From Bacteroidia bacterium (GTDB taxonomy: Bacteria; Bacteroidota; Bacteroidia; SpSt-205), in the NCBI GenBank assembly GCA_026003235.1, contig BPGW01000006.1, positions 62,001 to 126,000 of the forward strand: DNA of 64,000 nt. Direction: 5' to 3'. The notes under the pieces are model-generated. The model saw nothing but the letters and a program-made list of their open reading frames with translations, was not told the origin of the DNA and made no database searches. The position numbers and the translations under genes are program-made. Below are positions 36,811 through 44,797 of the stretch, one piece after another (positions within the stretch are counted from its first letter, which is position 1; every line of letters starts with the position of its first letter).

Positions 36811-37749
36811 GTGGCTGCGTCCGTCGCCTTGGTTATCCCCACCTACAATAACCTTCCTCAGCTGCGCGTCACACTCCGAGCCCTGGCGCAGCAGACTTTT
36901 CAGGATTTCGTGGCCTATGTATGCGTGGATGGGTCTACGGATGCTACACTGGCTTATTTGGAGCGGTATGCTCCTCCCTTCGTGCGTGTGCTGACCCACC
37001 CCGATGGCCAAAATAGAGGCCGCAACGCCGCCCGCAACCTGGCTCTGCCCTACCTTTCCGCCCATGCATGGGTGGCTTTCTTAGACTCGGACTCTGTGCC
37101 GCTACCTGGATGGCTTGAGGCTTTTTTAGCCGCAGAACCCACCCCTCAGGAAGTCCTGCTCGGAGCGGTGCTGTACTACGCTGATACAAACCCTCACCCC
37201 TGGGTCGCCTACCTGCGGTGGCGAGAACGCCTCCGAAGCCAGGGCTCACCCACCTTCAAGAACTTTCTCTCAGGCAATGCTTTTCTCCCCGCGCAAGCTT
37301 TCCTTGCCTCTCAAGGCATGGACCCCCAGATTCGGCGGCACGGATTAGGGGATACGGAACTGGGTTGGCGACTTCAGGAAGCGGGCTATCGGTTCCGATA
37401 TGTGCCCGCAGCGCGGGTATGGAGCGATGCCAGCCTTTCTTTGGGGGCCGTGCTTTTACGAGCCTATGAGATGGGCCGTTACAACCTTCGTTATTTGGCT
37501 CAGAAACATCCGGCCATGGTGCCTCACCTTTTTGGGGGGAAGTGGCTCCACCAAAGCTGGCGCCGAGTGCTGCTGAGGGGTCTTTTCGCGCTTACGGGTA
37601 CTTCTCGTCTGCTGAAGGGCCTTCCTGCGCTGCCGCCGCCTCTGCAAAAGTGGGGGGTGCGGTACCTTTTATTTCAGGCTGTGGCTCGGGGCTATTGGGG
37701 GCTAAGGCCGCCCGTGCGTCTCCCAGACATGGAAGGCCCAAGCATGTAG
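36811..37749 (+). CDS. Glycosyltransferase family 2
   Basis: 312 residues. GT-A fold: VALVIPTYNNLPQLRVTLRA, VCVDGSTDATL, GRNAARNLALPY, DxD-type DSDSVPLPGW, acceptor-side GLGDTELGWRLQEAGYRFRY. The C-terminal third has hydrophobic stretches but no clear membrane helix. It probably adds a sugar to a surface glycan; it faces the convergent heptose cluster, which suggests a shared surface polysaccharide. The end overlaps gmhB by 48 bases (convergent). Confidence 0.85.
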   Translation: MAASVALVIPTYNNLPQLRVTLRALAQQTFQDFVAYVCVDGSTDATLAYLERYAPPFVRVLTHPDGQNRGRNAARNLALPYLSAHAWVAFLDSDSVPLPGWLEAFLAAEPTPQEVLLGAVLYYADTNPHPWVAYLRWRERLRSQGSPTFKNFLSGNAFLPAQAFLASQGMDPQIRRHGLGDTELGWRLQEAGYRFRYVPAARVWSDASLSLGAVLLRAYEMGRYNLRYLAQKHPAMVPHLFGGKWLHQSWRRVLLRGLFALTGTSRLLKGLPALPPPLQKWGVRYLLFQAVARGYWGLRPPVRLPDMEGPSM

Positions 37750-38256
37750 AGAAGGCCATATCTCCTCGGCTTCTTCGGTTTGGGGAGCAGGGGCTACTGA
37801 GGCTATCCAGACCCTGTACATGCCCAGGCTTCGTCCGAAAGCCATGTCTTTGTCGCTGTTGCCCACCATAACCGACCGACGAAAGTCTATTTCCGGAAAG
37901 TCTCTTTGGGCTGCAAGGGCCATGCCAGGGTTAGGTTTACGGCAGGGGCTGTGGTCTTCCAGATCAGGGCAGTAGTAGATCGCATCTAAGCGCCCTCCTG
38001 CGGCATGTATTTCGCCTCTCATGCGCTCATGCAGGGCCTCAAGCGCTTCGGGGGTTAGGAGCCCCTTGCCTACGCATCGCTGGTTTGTCACTACGATCAG
38101 GCGGCCAAAGATTCGGCTCAGCCAGGTTACCCCTTGGAGGGCGCCGGGCTCAAAACGAAACTCTTCCCAGGATAGGATGTAGCTACCCACTTTCTCGGTG
38201 TTCAGCACACCATCCCGGTCCAGGAAGAGCGTCCAGGTGCGATCAAAACGAGGCAT
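37702..38256 (-). CDS. gmhB: D-glycero-D-manno-heptose 1,7-bisphosphate 7-phosphatase (GmhB-like HAD)
   Basis: 184 residues, HAD histidinol-phosphatase type. Motif I LFLDRDGVLNTEKVGSYI, motif II VVTNQRCVGKGLL, Cys/His zinc loop YYCPDLEDHSPCRKPNPGM, motif IV VGNSDKDMAFGRSLGM. It removes phosphate from C7 of heptose bisphosphate. With hddA and hddC upstream on the same strand it completes the GDP-heptose route apart from gmhA. Position overlaps hddC by 14 bases. Confidence 0.85.
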   Translation of the reverse strand: MPRFDRTWTLFLDRDGVLNTEKVGSYILSWEEFRFEPGALQGVTWLSRIFGRLIVVTNQRCVGKGLLTPEALEALHERMRGEIHAAGGRLDAIYYCPDLEDHSPCRKPNPGMALAAQRDFPEIDFRRSVMVGNSDKDMAFGRSLGMYRVWIASVAPAPQTEEAEEIWPSLHAWAFHVWETHGRP

Positions 38257-38992
38257 AGCGGGGTAGGAAAGTCTGAGCCTTTTCGTAATCCGCTGGCACG
38301 CCTATGTCAAGGAAGGGCAGGTCCTTGGCCAGAAAAGCGGCGGGGCGCAGGGTAGTCGCAGCTTCTTTGAGGTAGAGCTCCCAGGAGAATTGCTTAGGCC
38401 AGGACTGGGCCCGCCACCAGGCGGTCTCTATTAGGGCTATGCCTCCGTATATCCATCCTGAGGGGCGGGGTTCCTTTTCCCGAAAGGCCGTGACAAAGCC
38501 GTCCTGCACTTCTACCAGGCCGTACCGGTCGGCAGGGCTCACATAAGCTAGGGCTAGCGTGAGGGAAGCGCCCTTTTGCGTGTGGTAGCTTTCCATCTGG
38601 CTGAGGGGGAGGGGGAAAAAAGTGTCCCCATTCAGGATAAAGAGGCGAGGCGCTTGAAGGTGGGGAATGGCTTGGGCCAGCGCGCCGCCTGTACCCAGCG
38701 GCTCCGCTTCTATGGAAGCGGAGAGCTGGAGGCCTTTCCATTGGCCTATCTGCGGGAGGAAGCCCTCGGAGGGCCGCACGGGCAGGGGGGACGAGCCGTA
38801 GCGCTCAAGGATTTTGTCGGCCTGGTAGCCCAAGGCCAGGCATGCGTGTTTTGCCCCTTCGGAGGCCAGGTAGTCTAAGAGGTAATCCAGAAAAGGACGC
38901 CCTTGGATGGGGGCCAGGGCTTTAGGTGCATCGGGCAGGACGCTACGCAACCGTGTGCCCAGGCCACCTGCCAGCACAATGGCCTCTCTCAT
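38243..38992 (-). CDS. hddC: D-glycero-alpha-D-manno-heptose 1-phosphate guanylyltransferase (HddC-like)
   Basis: 249 residues. Nucleotidyltransferase loop AIVLAGGLGTRLRSVLPDAP then KALAPI, FLDYLLDYLASEG, metal site FILNGDTFFPL, and FLDIGVPADYEKAQ at the C-terminus, as in HddC of GDP-heptose pathways. It would join GTP and heptose 1-phosphate. The relative RmlA/GlmU-type activities are less likely given the neighbours. The start overlaps the hddA stop (ATGA). Confidence 0.82.
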   Translation of the reverse strand: MREAIVLAGGLGTRLRSVLPDAPKALAPIQGRPFLDYLLDYLASEGAKHACLALGYQADKILERYGSSPLPVRPSEGFLPQIGQWKGLQLSASIEAEPLGTGGALAQAIPHLQAPRLFILNGDTFFPLPLSQMESYHTQKGASLTLALAYVSPADRYGLVEVQDGFVTAFREKEPRPSGWIYGGIALIETAWWRAQSWPKQFSWELYLKEAATTLRPAAFLAKDLPFLDIGVPADYEKAQTFLPRYASF

Positions 38993-40017
38993 GCCCTCCA
39001 GGTGGTAAGTCCATGTTTGACGAAGTGGTAGGGAAAGACCTGACCTTCAAAGGCTTCAAGGGCGCGCATCACCGCGTACCGGCTCGTGCCAGGGCAGTAG
39101 AAGATCATAAATCCCCCCCCTCCTGCGCCGGAGATTTTGCCGCCGGTAGCCCCTGCCGCTCGGGCCGTCTGGTAAAGCGCTTCAATATGGGGGTTGGTGA
39201 TGCCTTCAGCAAGCTGGCGCTTGTGCTCAAAGCCCTCATGCAGAATTTCCCCTATTTCGTGCAGACGCCCTTTGAGCAAGGCTTCCTTCATGCGGTAAGC
39301 TTCTTGTTTGAGGCGGTGGGTTGCCTCCAGGGCTTTCTCGTGGCCACTCTGGATGCGTTTCTGCTGGGCTTCAATGATGGTAGAGGAAAAGCGGCTGGTC
39401 GTAGTGTAGTACAGGAGCAGGTTGTGTTCCAGCTCGTAGAGGTATTCGGCTTTGATGCGGAGGGGGTTTACGATTACGCGCTCTTCGGCGTAAAACTCCA
39501 TAAAGTTGACGCCGCCGAAAGTCGCCGCGTATTGGTCTTGGCGGCCGCCGGCCTGCTGAAGCTCTATCCGCTCAATCTCATAGGCCAGCCGAGCGATTTC
39601 ATACTCGCCCAAGGGCAGCTGGAGGGCTTCCACGAAAGCGCCTACCACGGCCACCACGAGGGTAGAAGAGGTACCTAAGCCGGAACCTGGAGGCACGTCC
39701 ACCCAGGTGGTGAGGTGTAGGGGGAGCGGGCGTCCGACAAATTCCCGTACGATGCGGTTGTACACCCCCCGAAGCAAGAGTAGCGGTTCTTCAAGCGGCA
39801 GCTGCAGGGCAGCGGGCAGTTCTACGCGCTGGTGGCGGTCTTCGGCTTCTAAGATGATGGTGGGGGTATCCAGCAGGCGGAGGGAAGCGTGGGCATACAG
39901 GGAGATGGTAGCATTCAAGACAGCGCCGCCCCACTGGTCGCAGTAAGGGCTTACATCGGTGCCACCCCCTGCCAGGCCTATGCGCAGCGGGGCCCTACTT
40001 CGGTACAGCGTGGCCAT
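38989..40017 (-). CDS. hddA: D-glycero-alpha-D-manno-heptose 7-phosphate kinase (HddA-like GHMP kinase)
   Basis: 342 residues. RAPLRIGLAGGGTDVSPYCD (GHMP motif 1), ATP loop VPPGSGLGTSSTLVV (motif 2), GRQDQYAATFGGVN, and KISGAGGGGFMIFYC (motif 3). Makes heptose 1,7-bisphosphate with the alpha anomer. Start at the internal ATG 40017 because CATCTTTG lies 4 bases before it; the gene begins inside the glycosyltransferase gene upstream (23-base overlap). Confidence 0.87.
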   Translation of the reverse strand: MATLYRSRAPLRIGLAGGGTDVSPYCDQWGGAVLNATISLYAHASLRLLDTPTIILEAEDRHQRVELPAALQLPLEEPLLLLRGVYNRIVREFVGRPLPLHLTTWVDVPPGSGLGTSSTLVVAVVGAFVEALQLPLGEYEIARLAYEIERIELQQAGGRQDQYAATFGGVNFMEFYAEERVIVNPLRIKAEYLYELEHNLLLYYTTTSRFSSTIIEAQQKRIQSGHEKALEATHRLKQEAYRMKEALLKGRLHEIGEILHEGFEHKRQLAEGITNPHIEALYQTARAAGATGGKISGAGGGGFMIFYCPGTSRYAVMRALEAFEGQVFPYHFVKHGLTTWRA

Positions 40018-41147
40018 TGGACAAAGATGCGGCAAACTCCAAAAGCTCTTTCGCAAAGGCGCGCCAACTCCAGGTCTCTCGGAGGAGCCTCAGGGCCGGG
40101 TGGAATCGTTCGGGGGGGGTCTCTGCCATTTGCACTAAGGCTTGGCTCAGAGCCGCAGGGCTTGGTTCGCATACCAGGCCTGCTTGGCCGTGGGGAACCA
40201 TCTCAGGTAGGCCGCCGGTGTGGGTCACCACCATCGGCCGCAAAAAGTGATATGCAATCTGCGTGACGCCGCTTTGGGTGGCGCTTCGGTAGGGCTGCAC
40301 CACGACATCGGCCGCACTGAAGTAGAGGGGCACCTTTTCGTCAGGTACGAAGCCTTCGTGAAAAACCACTCGGCCCTGGTTTTCGGGCGCTTGGAGCAGA
40401 GGAGCGTACCGCTCAAAGGGCTCATAGAGTTCGCCGGCAATCAGAAGGCGCAGGTTAGTGTGGGCCTGAAGGGCAGGGGCTTTCCACGCTTCCAGCAGCA
40501 AGTCCAGGCCTTTGTAGGGGCGAATCAGCCCGAAAAACAAGAAATACCGGCAGGCTGGGTCCAGCCCCAGGGCCTTACAGGCCTCTTCTCGGGGTAGAGG
40601 TGGGCCGTACGAGTCGTAGATGGGATGGAAAAGCCGTCGCACGGGCTTGGAAGTCAGTTTCTGCCAGTCTTCTTCTACGGTGCGGCTCATGGCCACGGCT
40701 CCCTCCACGGCGCCAATGAAGTAGCGCGTGAAAAGCCTATCTCCGGGGCGTGCTTCGTGGGGCACTACATTATCCAGGATCGCCAAGCGCAGCAGGGAAG
40801 GGTATCGCCTCCGAGCTATGCGCAGCGCCGAGCCAAACGCAGGAGCCATAAAGGGCAGCCAGAATTTCGTCAGCACAAGGTCAGGCCGAAAAGCGGCGAT
40901 AGCTTGGCCAGTTTTGAGCCAGGAGAGGGGATTCAGCGAATGCAGCGTCCGGAGGATGGGTAGGGGTGGGGGGGGGCCCTTCCCGGTACTGGGTTTTGCC
41001 GGGAAAGAGCCAGGCAGGGTACTGCACCGTAAAGGTGAAGAGGCGTACCTGGTGGCCTTGCGCAAGCAGTTCAGCAGCCAGCCGTTCGTTGAAGGCGGCG
41101 AGGCCCCCCCGAAAGGGGTAAGCCGGGCCCACGAGAGCTATTCGCAC
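39995..41147 (-). CDS. Glycosyltransferase family 4/1 (GT-B), one frameshift
   Basis: About 383 residues. N-terminus RIALVGPAYPFRGGLAAFNE, then LVLTKFWLPFMAPAFG, FFLFFGLIRPYKGLDLLLEA-like region (YFLFFGLIRPYKGLDLLLEA), VVFHEGFVPDEKVPLYFSAA, and the E-x7-E-like donor site GLPEMVPHGQAGLVCEP. One frame change in the G run near 40970. GTG start at 41147 with TACTTTTG 4 bases before it. First gene of the glycosyltransferase-hddA-hddC-gmhB cluster, so it may transfer the heptose. Confidence 0.85.
40022..40029 (-). promoter_or_regulatory. -7-like octamer for hddA (one mismatch)
   Basis: CATCTTTG on the minus strand, 4 bases before the hddA ATG and inside the coding end of the upstream glycosyltransferase. 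Confidence 0.4.
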
Positions 41148-41151
41148 GGCT

Positions 41152-41159
41152 CAAAAGTA
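41152..41159 (-). promoter_or_regulatory. -7 promoter octamer for the heptose cluster
   Basis: TACTTTTG on the minus strand, 4 bases before the GTG at 41147. Confidence 0.65.
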
Positions 41160-41163
41160 GCCT

Positions 41164-41171
41164 TACCTTTG
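41164..41171 (+). promoter_or_regulatory. -7 promoter octamer for fsa
   Basis: TACCTTTG, 4 bases before the ATG at 41176 and only 4 bases from the octamer of the opposite strand. Confidence 0.65.
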
Positions 41172-41175
41172 CACT

Positions 41176-41829
41176 ATGCGGTTTTTCCTGGACACGGCCG
41201 TGCTGGCCGAGATTGAAGAAGCGGCCGCCTGGGGTCTTCTGGACGGGGTCACCACCAACCCTTCCCTCATGGCCAAAGCCGGCGTGCGGGACTTTGATGC
41301 GCATTACCGGGCCATCGCCTCCCTCACGCCAGGGCCCGTCAGCGCAGAAGTCCTTGCCACCACCTACGAAGAGATATTAGCCGAAGCACGCCACCTCTAC
41401 AGCCTGGCCGACAACATTGTCGTCAAGATCCCCTTCATTCCGGCGGGGGTGCAGGCCATCCGTACCCTCCATGCGGAAGGTATTCCAACCAATTGCACCC
41501 TGGTTTTTTCTCCTCTCCAGGCCCTGATTGCAGCCAAAGCCGGCGCGACGTATGTGAGCCCTTTCCTGGGGCGGTTGGATGACATCGGCCACGATGGCAT
41601 GGAGCTCATCCGGCAAATACGGCAGATTTTTGATAACTACGGCTTTGAGACGAAAATTCTTGCGGCCAGTCTGCGACATCCTCAGCATGTGCTTCATTGC
41701 GCTCTGGAGGGAGCCGACGTCGCCACCATGCCTTTTGCCGTGATGAAGCAGCTTTTTCACCATCCCCTTACAGACAAGGGCTTGGCCCAATTCCTGGCCG
41801 ACTACCAGAAGCTCCATGCCGGCGCCTGA
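41176..41829 (+). CDS. fsa: Transaldolase-like fructose-6-phosphate aldolase
   Basis: 217 residues, the short transaldolase/FSA subfamily. MRFFLDTAVLAEIEEAAAWG, GVTTNPSLMAKAG, Schiff-base Lys in ADNIVVKIPF near residue 83, NCTLVFSPLQALIAAKAGAT, YVSPFLGRLDDIGHDG, ILAASLRHPQHV. May act as transaldolase in the pentose phosphate route or cleave fructose 6-phosphate. Stop lies inside the first codons of cinA (14-base overlap). Confidence 0.9.
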   Translation: MRFFLDTAVLAEIEEAAAWGLLDGVTTNPSLMAKAGVRDFDAHYRAIASLTPGPVSAEVLATTYEEILAEARHLYSLADNIVVKIPFIPAGVQAIRTLHAEGIPTNCTLVFSPLQALIAAKAGATYVSPFLGRLDDIGHDGMELIRQIRQIFDNYGFETKILAASLRHPQHVLHCALEGADVATMPFAVMKQLFHHPLTDKGLAQFLADYQKLHAGA

Positions 41830-43084
41830 GGCGCTTGTCCTGCTGATCGGCAGCGAGCTGACCGAAGGCCGCCTCCGGGATCAAAACGGCTTTTTCCTTT
41901 CGCAGGAACTGACGGAGCTGGGGTTTTTCGTGCGGGAAGTGCGTCTTCTCCCCGACGAACCCTCGCTCCTGCGGGCAGCTTTTTCCGAAGCGCTGGCTAC
42001 GCCCGCCCGCCTTCTCATTTCCAGCGGAGGGCTTGGGCACACGTCGGATGACCTCACCGCTGACCTTTGGGCCGAAGCGCTGGGGGATGTCCTTCAGGTT
42101 TCACCTGCCCTGCTTGCGGCGTTGGAGGAGCGCTTTCGGCAGGTAGGCCGTACCCCTCTGCCTTACCTGGAGCGGTATGCGCGGGTTCCCCAGCGAGGGG
42201 AGGCCCTTCCTAACCCCGTGGGGCTGTCGCCTGGGCTGTGGTGGGAAAGGGGCCTTCGGGTGATTGTAGCGTTGCCGGGGCCGCCCGCCGAGCTGCGTGC
42301 CCTCTGGCAAGAAGCCGTTGCCCCTCGTCTCCGAGACCGCTTTGGAGCGCGAGCTCCCTTCACGGCTACCCTTCGCACGACAGGCCTGCCAGAAAGTCGC
42401 GTCTCGGCCCTCCTGGCTGAGTGGGAAAAGCGCTTGCCCTCCGCCTTTCGTCTTGCCTACAACCCCTCCTGGGAAGGGGTGAGCTTGCACCTTCACGCGC
42501 CGGCTGAGATAGACCCAGGGCTTTTTGAGCAGCAGGTCCAGGAGCTTCGCAGGCTGCTGGCACCTTACCTCTACGGAGAAGGGGCCGTTTCTCTGGCAGA
42601 AGCGATCCTGCATCTGTGCCGGCAGCAGGGCTATACCCTCGCCACGGCTGAAAGCTGTACAGGCGGGCATCTGGCCGCTTCTCTTGTGGACGTGCCTGGA
42701 GCTTCCGAGGTGTTCTTAGGGGGGGTGGTTTCGTACGCCAACTCCGCTAAGGAAACCCTTCTTGGGGTCTCGGCGTGGACCTTGGCCGACAAGGGCGCCG
42801 TCAGCGAAGAGGTAGCCCTGCAGATGGCTGAGGGCGTGCGGCAGCGTCTGGGAGCCAGCGTGGGGGTGGCCACCACAGGCATCGCAGGACCTACAGGCGG
42901 TTCGCCAGACAAGCCTGTCGGCACCGTCTGGATTGCTCAGGTGGGCCCGGGTGCGCACCGCTCAGCCCATCGCTTCATTTTCCCAGGTGACCGCCAAACG
43001 ATAATCCAGCGGGCCACAGCCGCAGCTTTGAGCCTTCTTTGGAGAGGCCTTCGGCAGACCTTACCTCAAACCTCGGAGGCCTAA
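41816..43084 (+). CDS. cinA: CinA-like protein (nicotinamide mononucleotide deamidase)
   Basis: 422 residues in two domains. N-terminal MoCF-type domain: LVLLIGSELTEGRLRDQNGF, SSGGLGHTSDDLTADL. C-terminal PncC/CinA domain: YTLATAESCTGGHLAASLVD, GASEVFLGGVVSYANSAKE, GVATTGIAGPTGGSPDKPVG. Recycles NMN to nicotinate mononucleotide and hydrolyses ADP-ribose in studied members. Intact. Confidence 0.92.
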   Translation: MPAPEALVLLIGSELTEGRLRDQNGFFLSQELTELGFFVREVRLLPDEPSLLRAAFSEALATPARLLISSGGLGHTSDDLTADLWAEALGDVLQVSPALLAALEERFRQVGRTPLPYLERYARVPQRGEALPNPVGLSPGLWWERGLRVIVALPGPPAELRALWQEAVAPRLRDRFGARAPFTATLRTTGLPESRVSALLAEWEKRLPSAFRLAYNPSWEGVSLHLHAPAEIDPGLFEQQVQELRRLLAPYLYGEGAVSLAEAILHLCRQQGYTLATAESCTGGHLAASLVDVPGASEVFLGGVVSYANSAKETLLGVSAWTLADKGAVSEEVALQMAEGVRQRLGASVGVATTGIAGPTGGSPDKPVGTVWIAQVGPGAHRSAHRFIFPGDRQTIIQRATAAALSLLWRGLRQTLPQTSEA

Positions 43085-43088
43085 GGGC

Positions 43089-43096
43089 TATTTTTG
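43089..43096 (+). promoter_or_regulatory. -7 promoter octamer for hldD
   Basis: TATTTTTG, 4 bases before the ATG at 43101. Confidence 0.6.
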
Positions 43097-43100
43097 CGGC

Positions 43101-44069
43101 ATGCTGGTCATCACCGGCGCCGCGGGCTTCATCGGCAGCGCCTTGGCCGCCTACCTCAATGAGCAAGGCCACACCGACCTGGTGCTGGTAGACGATTTTA
43201 CGCCCCTCCCCAAGCGCCCCAACTGGACCCGACGACAGTATCGGTTTGCCGTAGAGCGAACCCACCTTTTTGACTGGCTGGATAGCTACAAGGGGGAAGT
43301 GCAGGGTATTTTTCATCTGGGGGCTCGCACCGACACCACCTTGCAGGATGAAGCGGTTTTTCACCAGCTCAACCTAACCTATTCCCAGCGTTTGTGGGCT
43401 TTCGCTGTGCAGGTAGGGGTCCCGTTTTTCTATGCCTCCAGCGCAGCCACCTACGGCGATGGAAGCCAGGGCTTTTCCGACGAAGAAGACCGGCTTCCTG
43501 CCCTCAAGCCCCTCAACCCCTACGCTCGTTCTAAGCACGCTTTTGATGTGTGGGCCCTCCAGCAGGCCGAGCGTCCTCCTCGTTGGGCGGGGTTCAAGCT
43601 CTTCAATGTGTTTGGTCCCAACGAATACCACAAAGGCCGCATGGCCAGCGTAGTCTGGCATGGTTATCAGCAGATTCGCCAGACAGGCAAAATGCAGCTT
43701 TTCCGTTCCCATCGTCCCGACTACCCGGATGGCCACCAAAAGCGCGACTTTATTTACGTCAAGGATGTGGTGCGAGTCCTCTACCACGCCTGGCAGCAGG
43801 GGCTGCCTTCGGGTATCTATAACCTGGGCACAGGCCAAGCCCGTACGTTTTTGGACTTAGCTCATGCGCTGTTTAGGGCTTTGGGTCAGCCGCCCCACAT
43901 TGAGTTCGTAGACACGCCGGCTTCTATCCGGGACAGTTACCAGTACTTCACCCAGGCCGAGATGTCCAAGCTCCGAAAAGCCGGCTATACCCACCCCTTC
44001 ACCCCCCTGGAAGAAGCCATCCAGGACTATGTGCAGAACCACTTGCTTCCCGAGCCTCAACCCTGGTAA
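43101..44069 (+). CDS. hldD: ADP-L-glycero-D-manno-heptose 6-epimerase (HldD/RfaD-like)
   Basis: 322 residues, extended SDR. NAD loop VITGAAGFIGSALAAYLNEQ, HLGARTDTTLQDE (family-typical), catalytic SSAATYGDGSQGF and YARSKHAFDVWAL (YxxxK), FNVFGPNEYHKGRMAS, GHQKRDFIYVKDVV. Converts the D-glycero to the L-glycero form of ADP-heptose. It is in a different unit from the GDP-heptose genes 2 kb away. The nucleotide (ADP or GDP) used by this enzyme is not certain from sequence. Confidence 0.87.
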   Translation: MLVITGAAGFIGSALAAYLNEQGHTDLVLVDDFTPLPKRPNWTRRQYRFAVERTHLFDWLDSYKGEVQGIFHLGARTDTTLQDEAVFHQLNLTYSQRLWAFAVQVGVPFFYASSAATYGDGSQGFSDEEDRLPALKPLNPYARSKHAFDVWALQQAERPPRWAGFKLFNVFGPNEYHKGRMASVVWHGYQQIRQTGKMQLFRSHRPDYPDGHQKRDFIYVKDVVRVLYHAWQQGLPSGIYNLGTGQARTFLDLAHALFRALGQPPHIEFVDTPASIRDSYQYFTQAEMSKLRKAGYTHPFTPLEEAIQDYVQNHLLPEPQPW

Positions 44070-44095
44070 AGCGATTCTACCCCCGCTATTTTCGT

Positions 44096-44103
44096 TACTT
44101 TTG
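44096..44103 (+). promoter_or_regulatory. -7 promoter octamer for sdhCAB
   Basis: TACTTTTG, 7 bases before the sdhC ATG. Confidence 0.6.
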
Positions 44104-44110
44104 TACGGGT

Positions 44111-44785
44111 ATGAGCAGCGTACAAACCCTTCCTCGCCCAAGCTGGCTTCATACGGCGGTTGGCCGCAAAGTGGTCATGGCCCTTACAGGCCTTTTCCTG
44201 ATGTCGTTTCTCGTGGTGCACCTGGCTGGCAACCTCCTGCTTTTGCGAAACGATGGCGGAGCGGCTTTCAACGCCTATGCGGAATTCATGAGCACCAACC
44301 CGTTTATCCGAGTGCTGGAGATTCTCCTTTTTGCGGGCTTCGTGCTGCATATCTACCAGGGTTTGTACTTCATTTGGCGGGAAAAGAAAAGCCGCCCTAT
44401 TGGCTATGCCCGTAACGCAGCCCATGCCAACACCACCCTCTTTGCCCGCAGCATGCGCATTAGCGCGCTGGTGATTCTGCTTTTTTTGGTGGTGCATCTG
44501 CGGCACTTTTTTGTAGAACACCGGTTTCTGGGGTCTTCGCTTACGATGTACGACTCTTGCAAGCTGGCCTTTGAAAACCCCTATTACACCCTCTTCTATG
44601 TGGCCAGCAGCGTGCTTTTGGCTTTTCACTTGGCGCATGGTTTTTATAGCAGCTTCCAAACGCTGGGCTTGGTCATGAATCACCGGATTGAACGGCTTGT
44701 CAAGGTGGCAGGGGCGGCCTTTGCGTTTCTCGTGCCGCTGGGGTTTGCGGTCATTCCGCTGTACTTCTGGATACGAACCTTCTAA
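44111..44785 (+). CDS. sdhC: Succinate dehydrogenase/fumarate reductase cytochrome b subunit
   Basis: 224 residues with five membrane helices, the single-subunit di-haem type of Bacteroidota and Bacillus. TAVGRKVVMALTGLFLMSFL, VVHLAGNLLLLRN and VLHIYQGLYF, LVVHLRHFFVEH, LAFHLAHGFYSSFQTLG supply the His haem ligands. Anchors SdhAB and passes electrons to menaquinone. First gene of sdhCAB. Confidence 0.92.
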   Translation: MSSVQTLPRPSWLHTAVGRKVVMALTGLFLMSFLVVHLAGNLLLLRNDGGAAFNAYAEFMSTNPFIRVLEILLFAGFVLHIYQGLYFIWREKKSRPIGYARNAAHANTTLFARSMRISALVILLFLVVHLRHFFVEHRFLGSSLTMYDSCKLAFENPYYTLFYVASSVLLAFHLAHGFYSSFQTLGLVMNHRIERLVKVAGAAFAFLVPLGFAVIPLYFWIRTF

Positions 44786-44797
44786 CCTGGAATACCT

